Positions 7,378-16,321 of a stretch of DNA of 64,000 nt are shown in pieces (within the stretch, counting starts at the first letter, position 1; each line of letters starts with the position of its first letter). The stretch comes from JACOMS01 sp051252005 (GTDB lineage: Bacteria; Pseudomonadota; Alphaproteobacteria; Caulobacterales; Maricaulaceae). The position numbers and the translations under genes were made by a program. The notes beneath the pieces were generated by a model that did not search any database, was not told where the DNA came from, and saw nothing but the letters and a program-made list of their open reading frames with translations. The stretch covers positions 248,001 through 312,000 of the forward strand of contig JBPOEZ010000001.1 of the NCBI GenBank assembly GCA_051252005.1, read 5' to 3'.

Positions 7378-9561
7378 CTATTCCGCTTGGCTTATTTGTA
7401 TGAGCGTCGACTTAAATTCGGGCGTCATGCTCCTCGGATCGGTTTCAGTACCCGTCAGGATGTTGGCTTCGGGATAATAGGCCATGACGTTGCCGCGCGG
7501 CAGATCAAAGGCGAAGGTTTTGACGTTTTTCATTTCCCCCTGCGCCGACATAAGCGTCACAGTGTCTCCGGCAACCGCGCCGAGCGCCTCTATATCCTCG
7601 GCGTTCATTAAAACCGCCCAGCGCGTGTCAGTGCCGCGGTAACTGTCATGAGTTTCGTAAATGATCGAATTAAACTGCCCTTCGCTGCGGATAGTCGTGA
7701 GCGTGAAGTTCGCAGCATCCGTTTCAGTGCGATTAAGCGTCGGCAGAGGTCTGACACGCATTTGCGCTTTTTGCGTGGGCGTATTGAAATAGGGCGTGTG
7801 TAGCAGGCGGCCTTTAATATGAAACTCGCGTTTGGCAATGCCGATATCTTTGAGGTCTTCGAGGCCAGGCACGGTTGCGGCGATGGCTTCGCGGATGGTT
7901 TGATGTGACTTAAAGGCTTCGAAGTTAATGGGGCTCTCGGGCAAAAGACGCGTCGCTAAATCCACTAGAATATCGCTCTCAGGCCGAACGGTGCTGATCC
8001 TGTCAATGCCGCCGTCGCTCAGACGAACATAATTAAACATGCTTTCTTGCGTCGTCGGTTGCCATTCTTCGTCGCGGGCCGTGACGGGCAATATGAGGCA
8101 CGCGCCGTCCACGCCTTCGAAATGGCTTTGATTGAGGGTTGTCGTTAGGCATACACGAAACCCGACTGTGTTGAGGGCCTCGGTGGCCCATTTAGTATTG
8201 GGATTGGAGGCCAGAAGGTTGCCGCCCATAAGGACGCAGGCGTCTATGGCTCCGGCGGCGGCGGCTTTCATAGTGGTCATCGTGTCCATGCCTTTGGCTT
8301 TGGGGAAGTTAACGCCAAGCGTCTCTTCCATCTTTGTCATGACCGCATCCGCTAAGACAGGTTTGACGCCGACCGTGCCGACGCCTTGCACATTGGAGTG
8401 TCCGCGTAGAGGCAAAAGCCCTGCGGATTTACGTCCGATTTGCCCGCAAAGCAGGGCAAGGTTAGCGATATATTCGACATTGGACGAGCCGTTTGTATGG
8501 TGCGTGATCCCCATACCCCACGCAAATACGGTGTCTTTGCTCTTGTGATAAAGCTTAGCGGCGCGCTCGATTTCGGCCTTTGTCAGGCCTGTATGAGCGG
8601 TAATATCCCCCCATTTCGTGGCCTCTATGTCTTTGGAAAAGGCCTCATATCCACTGACATGACCGTCCAGAAAGTCTTCATTCGTCCAGCCATTTTCTAT
8701 GACGGCTTTGGCGAGGCCTTTGAGCAAAGCAAGGTCACTTCCGATGCGCGGCTGTAGATAATCCGAGGCAATATCCGTCCCGCCAAACATCATGGATTTT
8801 GGTGACTTTGGCACAGCGAATTTCACAAGGCCGGGTTCTTTGGCCGGATTAATGATAATGACGTCGCCGCCTCTATCGCGGCACGCCTTAAGCATATGGA
8901 TAAAGCGTGGGTGATTGGAGGAGGGGTTAGCGCCGATCACGAAAATCAAGTCGCACCCTGTTAGGTCTTCAAGCTCTATGGTCGACGTGCCTGTGCCAAT
9001 GACCGAGGACAGGCCAACGCCCGTGGCTTGGTGGCAATAATAGGAACAGTTGCTGACATTATTCGTGCCGTAAGCGCGGGCGAGGAGTTGAAATACGAAG
9101 CTGGCTTCATTGGAGGAGCGTCCCGAGGCGTAGAAAAATGTCCGCTCTGGTTTGGTCTTTGAGAACTGCTCCGCCGCCAAAGTCAGTGCCGCTTCCCATG
9201 TTATCGGAGTGTATTGCTGCGCGCCCTTGGCCTTGTATATGGGCGTACCAAGGCGGCCGAGATTTTCCATTTCCTTGGGGCTGAGTTCGCGAAATTCGCT
9301 AAGGGAATGGGCGAATATTTCTTCTGGGATTGGGGGCTGCACATCCGTGGATTGCGCCTGAACGCTTTTGTTGCAAACCGAAGGAAATTCACCGAGCTCA
9401 TTGACCATGCCGCCCTTTTGTCCGCCCATCCCGTAGGCGCAGGCTTTGCACGTGTTCTTTGACCGTAGCGCTTTGGCGGAATTGTTCAGGCCCATGCGCT
9501 GCACAGTCTGAAGCGTATATAAAACCTTCTTTAGGCCGCCGCCAACAATCTCGGAACTCAT
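7378..9561 (-). CDS. FdhF/YdeP-family molybdopterin oxidoreductase
   Basis: A 727-residue molybdenum enzyme of the DMSO-reductase superfamily, formate-dehydrogenase-alpha-like. Near the N-terminus is TCKACAYGMGGQKGGM (C38, C41) with a further C63, the pattern of the YdeP branch. The cofactor-binding segments FFYASGRSSNEASF and IGANPSSNHPRFI follow, and a C-terminal molydopterin-binding barrel ends the protein. GGAG lies upstream of the ATG. No FdhB/FdhD partner or Mo-cofactor gene is adjacent, so its electron partner and substrate are unknown. In E. coli, YdeP is linked to acid resistance; a similar role here is not shown. Confidence 0.9.
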   Translation of the reverse strand: MSSEIVGGGLKKVLYTLQTVQRMGLNNSAKALRSKNTCKACAYGMGGQKGGMVNELGEFPSVCNKSVQAQSTDVQPPIPEEIFAHSLSEFRELSPKEMENLGRLGTPIYKAKGAQQYTPITWEAALTLAAEQFSKTKPERTFFYASGRSSNEASFVFQLLARAYGTNNVSNCSYYCHQATGVGLSSVIGTGTSTIELEDLTGCDLIFVIGANPSSNHPRFIHMLKACRDRGGDVIIINPAKEPGLVKFAVPKSPKSMMFGGTDIASDYLQPRIGSDLALLKGLAKAVIENGWTNEDFLDGHVSGYEAFSKDIEATKWGDITAHTGLTKAEIERAAKLYHKSKDTVFAWGMGITHHTNGSSNVEYIANLALLCGQIGRKSAGLLPLRGHSNVQGVGTVGVKPVLADAVMTKMEETLGVNFPKAKGMDTMTTMKAAAAGAIDACVLMGGNLLASNPNTKWATEALNTVGFRVCLTTTLNQSHFEGVDGACLILPVTARDEEWQPTTQESMFNYVRLSDGGIDRISTVRPESDILVDLATRLLPESPINFEAFKSHQTIREAIAATVPGLEDLKDIGIAKREFHIKGRLLHTPYFNTPTQKAQMRVRPLPTLNRTETDAANFTLTTIRSEGQFNSIIYETHDSYRGTDTRWAVLMNAEDIEALGAVAGDTVTLMSAQGEMKNVKTFAFDLPRGNVMAYYPEANILTGTETDPRSMTPEFKSTLIQISQAE

Positions 9562-9640
9562 GGTTCTGTCTCCTTGCGCTCAAGAGTGCCGTAATGGGCG
9601 ATATTTGCAAGCGGGTTTTCGCTGCGGTGTCTGCTTTACC

Positions 9641-10822
9641 TTATCGGTCTAGCTTTAAGGCTTTTCCGACGGCCCCGGCAGAAAACCCTTGAACGATCAG
9701 TGAGGCAACAACAATCACGAATACGGTATTGAAGAATTTAGGCGTGACGGGACCCGGCGTAATAATGGGATAAATCGCCAAAAGAATAGGGACTGCGCCC
9801 CTTAGGCCAACCCAGCTCAGGAAGGTGAGTTCCCGTAAGTTAAACTTCAAAAACCCAATGCAGGTAAAGACCGCAACAGGCCTTGCGATAAAGGTCAGAA
9901 CTGCGGCGCAAATTAGCGCGGGACCAATGGTTTCGGGAAGGGCGCTTGGGGTAACAATCAACCCTAATATGAGGAACAATAAAATTTGGCTGAGCCATTG
10001 CATCCCTTCGCTGAAATTCGCAATTCTTTCCAAAGGGACTTTGAGCCAGTTGCGTAGGGCGATCCCGGCAATGTAGACGGCCAAAAATCCTGAGCCATCA
10101 ACCATAGCTGTCAGAGCAAAAATCAATAGGCCGCCAGAAATAGCAAGAACCGGATAGGTGCCTGTTGGCATGGACAGGCGGTTCATCAGTTCAGATAAAA
10201 GTTTACCTCCTGCGACGCCGCCAATAATGCCAAACCCGAGTTGGGCGAGGACGAGCCATAAATAATGCGTCCACTCTCCCGGTGCGAGCTGTACCGCGGC
10301 TCCGATAAGCGTCGTTAGAATGATTGTCAGACAGATCGCGGCAGGATCGTTAAATCCTGATTCCAGTAACAGAGTGTTCTTCACCCTGTCGCTTAGTTTT
10401 AACCCGCCATGCTGTATGAGCATAAAGGTAGCGGCGGCGTCTGTCGGGGCGACGACGGCGCCGAGCAGCATGGCTAGCATAAACGGCATATCGAGAAAGT
10501 AATGCGCTGCAAGTCCCACAACTCCTGCTGTGACTAAGACGCCTGGGAAAGCGAGGATAAGCGCAGGGAGCCCCGACGAGCGAAACACGCCTTTTTCCGT
10601 TTCAAGGCCGCCGGCCAAAAGTATGACGGCCAAAGCTATGCTGCCAAGATCAAAGGCGAGCTGAAAATTATCAAATTGTATACCGCCTAAACCGTCTTCG
10701 CCGAGCAGCATGCCAAAGGCCAGAACGACCAGTAAAAGCGGCGTGCCTGATTTTCGAGCGAGCGGAAATAAAGACAGGCAAATGAGAATAGAGAGGCTAA
10801 TTACGGCGATAATTGGGTACAT
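9641..10822 (-). CDS. CPA1-family K+/Na+:H+ antiporter (NhaP2/CvrA-like, lacking the regulatory tail)
   Basis: 393 residues, almost entirely hydrophobic, with about 12 predicted membrane helices. The family motifs VVAPTDAAA and ESGFNDPAA, which carry the ion-binding acidic residues, and GLRGAVPI near the C-terminus are intact. Classical NhaP2/CvrA proteins run to about 580 residues with cytosolic TrkA_C/CorC-like domains; here the protein ends right after the membrane domain (SAGAVGKALKLDR), so it is the short form. AAGG precedes the ATG. It lies 79 bases upstream of the oxidoreductase gene on the same strand. Confidence 0.88.
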   Translation of the reverse strand: MYPIIAVISLSILICLSLFPLARKSGTPLLLVVLAFGMLLGEDGLGGIQFDNFQLAFDLGSIALAVILLAGGLETEKGVFRSSGLPALILAFPGVLVTAGVVGLAAHYFLDMPFMLAMLLGAVVAPTDAAATFMLIQHGGLKLSDRVKNTLLLESGFNDPAAICLTIILTTLIGAAVQLAPGEWTHYLWLVLAQLGFGIIGGVAGGKLLSELMNRLSMPTGTYPVLAISGGLLIFALTAMVDGSGFLAVYIAGIALRNWLKVPLERIANFSEGMQWLSQILLFLILGLIVTPSALPETIGPALICAAVLTFIARPVAVFTCIGFLKFNLRELTFLSWVGLRGAVPILLAIYPIITPGPVTPKFFNTVFVIVVASLIVQGFSAGAVGKALKLDR

Positions 10823-10908
10823 ACGCCTTCATGCCATATTTGGCATTTCATGTCTTCACATATGTATCAAGAATCGAAACTTTACGGGCTTGAATTCCCA
10901 ATGAGAAC

Positions 10909-10934
10909 AAAGGCCGAGGTTTGCTCGGCCTTTT
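10909..10934 (-). terminator. rho-independent terminator, probably bidirectional
   Basis: A perfect 10-bp stem (10909-10918 with 10924-10933), loop of five, with A/T flanks on both sides. It lies just past the stop of the minus-strand DUF885 gene and before the start of the antiporter gene. Confidence 0.8.
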
Positions 10935-10955
10935 GAGTGTTAATGAACCGACGGG

Positions 10956-12794
10956 TTAGCCTTTGCTTTTCACCCAGTCATCGACTTGCGTTTCGAGGAT
11001 GCTAAGCGGGAGCGGGCCAGATTTAAGGACGACATCGTGGAACTCGCGAATGTCGAACTTATCGCCAAGGCGCGCTTTGGCATCTTCGCGAAGGTTCTGG
11101 ATTTTAATCATACCGATCTTATAGGCCGTCGCTTGCCCTGGCATGACGATGTAGCGTTCAATCGCTTTGATCGCGTCATTTTCCGGATTGGGCGTATTGT
11201 CTAAGAGATAGTCAATCGCCTCTTGGCGTGTCCACTTTTTGTCGTGCAGACCCGTATCAACTACGAGCCGCGCCGCGCGCCAGATTTCCATAGAGAGCCG
11301 TCCAAAATCGGAATAAGGATCTTCGTAAAAGCCCATCTCTTTTGGCAGGAATTCCGAATACAGTCCCCAGCCTTCAGTGTAGGCCGTGACGCGGGCATAT
11401 TTTTGGAATTGCGGCACACCGGTCAGTTCCTGCGCTATGGCGAGCTGCATATGGTGGCCGGGAATGCCTTCATGATAGGCGAGGGCTTCCATCTGGTATT
11501 TCGGCATGTCGGTGATTTTGTAGAGGTTAGCGTAATAATAACCGGGGCGGGAGCCGTCGGCGGCTGGGCGGTTATAGAACGCTTTACCCGCAGATTTTTC
11601 TCGGAAGTCTTCGACGCGGCGAACTTCGAGGTCTGCCACGGGTTTCTTGAGGAACACATCATCAAGCCGTGTTTTCATCACGTCAATCATGCGGGTCGCT
11701 TCGTCAAGATAGGCTTGGCGTCCGGCGTCCGAGTCTTCGTAGGTGAACTTTGGATCGGTTTTGAGGTAGGTGAAAAACTCTTGCAGAGTACCTTCAAATC
11801 CAACCTCTTTCATGATGGTGCGCATTTCGCCGTGGATGCGGGCGACTTCGTCAAGACCAAGCTGATGGATTTCGGCCGCGCTCATGTCCGTTGTTGTCAT
11901 ACGGTTAAGACGCCACGCATAAAAGTCCTCGCCCTTTGGCAATTTCCACGCGCCGTCATCTTCTGTGGACAAGGCTTGTTGCCGTTTTAGCTCTGTGTTG
12001 AGGGCTTGGAAAGCGGGTCTAAAGGACGTGAACAAGGCGTCATTTGCCTCGGCGATGAGGGCCTTTGATGCGTCCTCATCGAGATCCAAATTGCCGAGTT
12101 TGGCCTTGAAGTCCTTGAGGATCAGATTGTCTTTACCGATCTTTGTAAACGGCGCACCCGTCATGACATTGCCGACATCGCGAAGCACGTGGTCATAGAC
12201 AAAACGCGGCGGCATGATGCCTCTATCGGCGCTCTCTTTAGCATTTTTCACGATCTCGCCAAGGTAGCTTTGCACCGCGTTAATTCGGGCAATATAGGCT
12301 TTGGCGTCGGCTTCGTTGTCGATGCGGTGCTGATTAAGCAAGAAGGTCGGAATGCCGGACTGCGCGCCAAACATTTGGTTGAACGGATAGTTATAGCCCC
12401 ACCATTCATCATCCTCGATGGAGTTTTCGGCTTGGCGGACATAGAGGTCATAAGAGAGTTGACGGTCAGCGGTCAGGGCGCTGCGGTCAAAGGTAGAGGT
12501 CAGCTCGGCGAGGTCGCTCTTTGTGCGCTCCAGTTGCTCCAATGCGAAAGCGCGGCTCGGATCGTTCCATTCGCTCGTGCGCTCTTTGATGCCAAGCCCT
12601 GCGAGGACTTGTGGATAGCGGCGCGCATTTTCCATAAATTTGGTTTCAAACCAAACATCAAGCTGCGCGTTCACGGCTTGCGCGGCTTCAAGAGCGGCTT
12701 CGGTTTGGGCGGGATTGTCTTTGGCCGGAGCGTCGCTTTGCTGGCAAGCGGTGAGGGCTAAAACGGCGGTCGTGATGAATACTAATTTGCGCAT
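10956..12794 (-). CDS. DUF885 lipoprotein (putative metallopeptidase), paralog 1
   Basis: 612 residues with a lipoprotein signal peptide and lipobox LTAC, so Cys17 should be lipidated and the protein anchored in the envelope. The DUF885 family hallmark HEGIPGH is at residues 441-447, with YTEGWGLYSE following; the two histidines and the glutamates suggest zinc-peptidase chemistry related to carboxypeptidases, but the substrate is unknown. A close paralog with the same orientation lies at 16373-18196, and the two match along their whole length apart from the signal peptide. A strong terminator follows the stop. Confidence 0.9.
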   Translation of the reverse strand: MRKLVFITTAVLALTACQQSDAPAKDNPAQTEAALEAAQAVNAQLDVWFETKFMENARRYPQVLAGLGIKERTSEWNDPSRAFALEQLERTKSDLAELTSTFDRSALTADRQLSYDLYVRQAENSIEDDEWWGYNYPFNQMFGAQSGIPTFLLNQHRIDNEADAKAYIARINAVQSYLGEIVKNAKESADRGIMPPRFVYDHVLRDVGNVMTGAPFTKIGKDNLILKDFKAKLGNLDLDEDASKALIAEANDALFTSFRPAFQALNTELKRQQALSTEDDGAWKLPKGEDFYAWRLNRMTTTDMSAAEIHQLGLDEVARIHGEMRTIMKEVGFEGTLQEFFTYLKTDPKFTYEDSDAGRQAYLDEATRMIDVMKTRLDDVFLKKPVADLEVRRVEDFREKSAGKAFYNRPAADGSRPGYYYANLYKITDMPKYQMEALAYHEGIPGHHMQLAIAQELTGVPQFQKYARVTAYTEGWGLYSEFLPKEMGFYEDPYSDFGRLSMEIWRAARLVVDTGLHDKKWTRQEAIDYLLDNTPNPENDAIKAIERYIVMPGQATAYKIGMIKIQNLREDAKARLGDKFDIREFHDVVLKSGPLPLSILETQVDDWVKSKG

Positions 12795-12868
12795 GAGGTC
12801 TCCTTTTTTCGCGCACGATAAGGGGGAGACAGCGCGTTGGCAACGGCTTTATCGGCCGTTGCCCGTCC

Positions 12869-13156
12869 TTATGGCCACGTGATTAATCCGCCTTCTGGTA
12901 TGACAATGTCCTCTGGCGGAAAGGGGTCGCCGTCCGCGCGGAATTTCTCTTTATCATAGGCGCTGGGCGGGAGTTTGTTGAGCATATCGACAAGCTCTCT
13001 GAGGTCGCGGTCCTGTTCTTCTGCGGTGTAGGGGCCGCAAACACAGTCCTTATTTTTACGCCGAAGCCGTTTGATCTCCGCCTCGGCGGCCCGCAACTTT
13101 TGCTCTGTGCGCACCCTTGGCTGCGCGGTCTTTTTCTTGGATCGTTTCTTGGGCAT
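12869..13156 (-). CDS. hypothetical small charged protein
   Basis: 95 residues. The start ATG at 13156 is chosen because GGAGG sits four bases upstream; an earlier GTG at 13198 in the same frame has no such site. The N-terminus is strongly basic (MPKKRSKKKT), followed by a probable helical or coiled stretch rich in R, K, E and A, then a CVC motif around residue 39 and an acidic, proline-rich C-terminus ending GLITWP. No family recognised. Confidence 0.6.
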   Translation of the reverse strand: MPKKRSKKKTAQPRVRTEQKLRAAEAEIKRLRRKNKDCVCGPYTAEEQDRDLRELVDMLNKLPPSAYDKEKFRADGDPFPPEDIVIPEGGLITWP

Positions 13157-13839
13157 GATGCCTCCTAATTTTGGGTACAGAAACCCCTCCGCTGGCACGG
13201 ATCATTTCAAAATCGGGGTTTATGGGTTTCGCTCTGCGCCCGATAAGGCGCGCTCTCTCTATTTTCGGATAATGGGAACCCGTATGAAGAGTGGGACATC
13301 CCGCGCCGCCGCCCTTCGGACGGAAAGCAAAATAACCGTAAATGTTTCTCCGTTGGGCCCAGCGCATTTTACCAAGGGTAATGTGCACAAAGCGGCGCGG
13401 CAGTGTGTCAGAGACAGGGCGCTTGCTCTCGCTTAATCTTGCCAGTCTTTCCTCAAAGCTTTACGCTTTGGCTATCTACTCGCTATTCATTTGAGCGATT
13501 GGCTTTCGCAAATCTCTGCAATTGAACGGGTCCTCGTAGGGGCAAGCTACGCTCTATCTAAAGTGGTCCGCTACTTAGGCCGGCGTTGTTGGACTATGGT
13601 AGGTCCCTAACCCAAAAGCTACAACTCACACTGTCTACCTCGGAAACGATCAACGAACGCTCGCCTGTCCCATCCGATATAGAAACGAGTTTAATATAGA
13701 CGGGATTTGGAGAGCGAGGATTATATTTGTTGTTTTTGTTGTAAGGGATTGTTTTTTAAGAAAAAGATATTTTTGTATGTGAGGGTTAATGAGGGCCTCA
13801 TCCTCAAAGGAGACCTAAGAATGAGAAACAAATTACAAT
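13157..13839. other. 683-base region without a confident gene
   Basis: Open frames exist on both strands up to about 13436, but they overlap one another and lack ribosome binding sites or recognisable domains. GC is normal to about 13680, then drops sharply. At 13812 GGAGAC precedes an ATG (13821) opening a frame of only eight codons, perhaps the relic of a lost gene. The region marks the left edge of the AT-rich accessory patch. Confidence 0.5.
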
Positions 13840-14427
13840 TTACGTGATTTTATTGCGCAGCTTATTCTCAAAACTAGTAGTGATCGCAAGTGTATTGTCA
13901 CAAACTTTATCGATCACATCAGGTAAATATTGAACAAGGGTATCAAAGGTCAGATTGTTCCCATCAAAAGCATGATATTGCTTGAGATAGTTTGTGATTT
14001 CGATTTTAGAATCCTCGGACAAGTTTGATACCGGATCCGAATTTTGATAATCATGAAACTTTGATAAATGGATTAGTTCGCATCCAAAATCATAAACGAT
14101 CTTTTCCCAACCAATTGCAGCCCGATAAGCATTCAGCATTTCTCTGTCGGTAATGTTGGCCTGTTTCCCTTTTTTGGTCGTTCTAGTCCATCTATTACCT
14201 TCTACAAGATCACGAATTAGTATCCTCGCTCTGGCTGGGGAGTAATTTTGACGAGCGTTTTCTAAGTAAGCAATTCGGATAAGGGAGTCGATTTCTTGTC
14301 TTAGAATTCCGAAGGCTACAGAATAGAGTTTCGCATCAAGCAGTACATTAACTGCTTTTCTATTTTCCTCGGTGCGTGAACGAATGAGCCTACAAAATTG
14401 CTCTAGTTGATCAATTCTCTTTGTCAA
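13840..14427 (-). CDS. hypothetical helical protein
   Basis: 195 residues, predicted mostly helical, with no signal peptide or membrane segment. Alternating charged and hydrophobic residues (AFGILRQEIDSLIRIAYLENARQ) and the segment CELIHLSKFHDY recall AbiV/HEPN-like proteins in general look, but I cannot show the catalytic R-x4-6-H motif, so no function is assigned. Base composition is clearly more AT-rich than the flanking DUF885 genes, which points to recent acquisition. It is transcribed opposite to the next three small genes. Confidence 0.7.
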   Translation of the reverse strand: MTKRIDQLEQFCRLIRSRTEENRKAVNVLLDAKLYSVAFGILRQEIDSLIRIAYLENARQNYSPARARILIRDLVEGNRWTRTTKKGKQANITDREMLNAYRAAIGWEKIVYDFGCELIHLSKFHDYQNSDPVSNLSEDSKIEITNYLKQYHAFDGNNLTFDTLVQYLPDVIDKVCDNTLAITTSFENKLRNKIT

Positions 14428-14483
14428 AATATCCCCATTAAAATTTTAGATCAGCGTAAACTACTACCTTGTAATTAGCAAAT

Positions 14484-14590
14484 TTCTAACGTCTCCTAAG
14501 CCGCCAAAGCAGACTTTAACCAGTGTCTTAAAATCGTTCCATAACAGCCGCTCGCTTCTGCTCAATTTTCAGCAAATGCTGACGTTAGAC
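14484..14590. repeat. attC-like imperfect dyad (speculative)
   Basis: The outer arms TTCTAACGTC (14484-14493) and GACGTTAGAC (14581-14590) match in 9 of 10 pairs, and the right arm contains GTTAGAC, which fits the integron core GTTRRRY. An inner pair AGCAGA/TCTGCT lies within. The 107-base span is within the attC range. The left core deviates at its first base. No integrase gene is in the window. Confidence 0.3.
14529..14552 (+). repeat. 24-bp direct repeat, copy 1
   Basis: This 24-mer recurs at 15100-15123 with a single mismatch (TTC versus CTC). The two copies are 571 bases apart and bracket the GFA-family gene. A shorter match (TAAAATCGC) recurs at 16303-16311. Confidence 0.75.
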
Positions 14591-14663
14591 ATAATTGAAT
14601 TCACTTGTTACATTGGCGGTCAATCCGTCGAGGTTAACTAATCCTCACTTTATAGGTCGAATT

Positions 14664-15059
14664 ATGAAGAAGCATTTAGGCTCATGTCACTGCGGGAATG
14701 TAAAATTCATTATTGAAAGTGATATATCTGAACTAACGACATGTGACTGCTCCATATGCGTCAAGAAAAATGCCCTCATGACAAAAGTCCATGAGAGTAA
14801 ATTTGAGCTTCTCTGTGAAGAGAGTGCTCTAACAGAGTATAATTGGAATACCAAAATAGCGCGCCATTTCTTTTGTAATACGTGCGGCATTTATACTTTT
14901 CACCGAAAACAAGCTCAGCCCGACCACTACGGAATCAATATCTTTTGCTTGGATAGTTTCGACACCGCTCTCATTCCAACAAGGGGTACTGAGGGCATTT
15001 CCATGCCCATTATCAGTGCGGTAGCAAGAAATGAATGGCCGGGGCCGCGCGAGAGCTGA
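14664..15059 (+). CDS. GFA-family (glutathione-dependent formaldehyde-activating enzyme-like) protein
   Basis: 131 residues from ATG 14664; a longer frame exists, but homology begins at GSCHCGNV just after this ATG. The zinc-binding cysteines of the family are all visible: CHCG (residues 8-11), CDCSIC (about 28-33) and CNTCG (about 73-77). The family has the Mss4-like fold; glutathione/formaldehyde chemistry is proven for only a few members, so function is open. It is flanked on both sides by the 24-bp repeat, suggesting it travels as a unit. Confidence 0.9.
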   Translation: MKKHLGSCHCGNVKFIIESDISELTTCDCSICVKKNALMTKVHESKFELLCEESALTEYNWNTKIARHFFCNTCGIYTFHRKQAQPDHYGINIFCLDSFDTALIPTRGTEGISMPIISAVARNEWPGPRES

Positions 15060-15381
15060 AGCCTGTTAAGGACGGGAATACAGTCGAAACTGACCGTCCT
15101 AAAATCGCTCCATAACAGCCGCTGGTTATGTTTGCTCCATTAAGTTTGATTGAAATTTATCACCTTCGACTTATATTACTGCTGAAAACTCCAGAAAAAT
15201 GAATTGACTTCCAAATCTTATCGTTTACTTTCTCCACATGGTCATGAGTACCTGCCGCTTGCGAGCTATTAGCTTTGGTGAAACTCATTTATTTTTCATC
15301 TATTGATGTCAGCGACATGCTTTTAGATGGTAATGCAAGCACCATTTATTCTTAGCATGTCTGAATTGATTGAGATTCTAG
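15060..15381. other. 322-base intergenic region with hairpins
   Basis: It holds a 7-bp hairpin (AGGACGG with CCGTCCT, 15069-15100), the second 24-bp repeat copy, and a perfect 6-bp hairpin CATAAC/GTTATG (about 15111-15129). No terminator T-run follows either hairpin. The rest (15130-15381) is AT-rich with no gene I can support; it should carry the promoter of the next gene. Confidence 0.5.
15100..15123 (+). repeat. 24-bp direct repeat, copy 2
   Basis: This matches the copy at 14529-14552 in 23 of 24 bases and lies 41 bases after the GFA gene stop. Confidence 0.75.
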
Positions 15382-15831
15382 ATGACTATATCAAAACACC
15401 AATTACCTTCATTGAAGATTGTCAAAGAGCTGGCAAAACGCTTGCGCTCTGATTTAGCCGATGATGACACAAGTATCTCTCATTCCAAATCCCTTGAACT
15501 TATTTCTCACCAGCTTGGGTTTAAAGATTGGAACACCCTTCATTTCGCTATTGGTAACAGGCCAACCTCAAGGCCTATCAATGTTGGAGACATTTTAAAC
15601 GGACGATATTTAGGACAGTCCTTTGAGGCAGAAGTACTCGGCGTGAAATCTATGGCTGGGGCAAGTCGATTTCGACTAACCCTAGACCTCTTAGACCCCA
15701 TCGACGTTGTAAAATTCGATAGTTTTTCTTCAATGAGAAAACGGATTTCATGTACGGTTAATCGGGACGGAATATCTGCAGAAAAGACGTCCAATGGGAA
15801 ACCTCAAATCAAACTGGAGTTAAGCCAATGA
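15382..15831 (+). CDS. glyoxalase-superfamily-related two-part protein
   Basis: 149 residues. The first half (LKIVKELAKRLRSDL, then ISHSKSLELISHQLGFKDWNTLHFAIG) matches the small helical domain called glyoxalase-related in domain collections. The second half (GRYLGQSFEAEVLGV, DVVKFDSFSSMRKRISCTV, AEKTSNGKPQ) is the beta-rich domain that commonly accompanies it. The pair is known only as a conserved hypothetical; no catalytic residues are assigned. The stop overlaps the start of the next gene by four bases (ATGA), so the two are co-translated. Confidence 0.75.
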   Translation: MTISKHQLPSLKIVKELAKRLRSDLADDDTSISHSKSLELISHQLGFKDWNTLHFAIGNRPTSRPINVGDILNGRYLGQSFEAEVLGVKSMAGASRFRLTLDLLDPIDVVKFDSFSSMRKRISCTVNRDGISAEKTSNGKPQIKLELSQ

Positions 15832-16256
15832 CTCGCTCTGTTTCCCCCAAAAAAAAATTGCTTGAGTGTTTCCTTGATGAGGTTTGGAGCAATGGCGACC
15901 TCTCGAATGTCGAAAGTTTTATCGCACCTGAGTACACCATCAGGCATGACCCCAATGATCCATGGGAGAAACAAGCGCTGTCAATTGAAGGCTTCAAGGG
16001 CCGCGTTGAAAAGTCCCGTGCAATGGCGCCAGACCAATCTTTTTCTGTTGTTAGTATGGTTGAAGAGGGCAACAAAGTTGCTGTGTCATGGACTTGGAAA
16101 GGCACTCATCTAGGGGATGTCGCAGGTATAGCTGCTACTGGGAAATCTATTAGCATGTCTGGTTTAACTATCTATGACTTTGTTGACGATAAACTTTCGG
16201 GGCATTGGCAAATTGCTGACCGGTTGAGCGTCTACCAGAGGATTGGTCAGCCTTAA
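15828..16256 (+). CDS. SnoaL-like ester cyclase family protein
   Basis: 142 residues of the NTF2-like/SnoaL fold. The segments VESFIAPEYTIRHDP, GIAATGKSISMSGLTIYDFVDDKLSGHW and ADRLSVYQRIGQ are typical of the ester-cyclase branch. Most bacterial members have no known substrate. It overlaps the previous gene by four bases. Its stop codon lies inside CCTTAAC, the left arm of the 71-base dyad that follows, an arrangement also seen in integron cassettes. Confidence 0.85.
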   Translation: MTRSVSPKKKLLECFLDEVWSNGDLSNVESFIAPEYTIRHDPNDPWEKQALSIEGFKGRVEKSRAMAPDQSFSVVSMVEEGNKVAVSWTWKGTHLGDVAGIAATGKSISMSGLTIYDFVDDKLSGHWQIADRLSVYQRIGQP

Positions 16257-16321
16257 CTAGGTGACGGTCAAATATGTTTATTCTTCTCATAGATGAACGG
16301 CTTAAAATCGCCGCGTTAAGG
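16251..16321. repeat. dyad with CCTTAAC/GTTAAGG ends
   Basis: A perfect 7-bp inverted pair 71 bases apart; the left arm includes the stop codon of the SnoaL-like gene. It resembles an attC site in size and AAC...GTT layout but breaks the GTTRRRY consensus at the last base. It includes the TAAAATCGC word shared with the 24-bp repeats. Confidence 0.35.

Noticed and set aside
11223..11990. 255-codon frame on the plus strand inside DUF885 paralog 1
   Set aside because: Antisense to a conserved gene and without recognisable domains.
13071..13436. Overlapping long frames on both strands (plus 13071-13436, minus 13056-13388)
   Set aside because: They overlap the start region of the small gene at 12869-13156, which has a strong GGAGG site, and show no domain or sensible composition.
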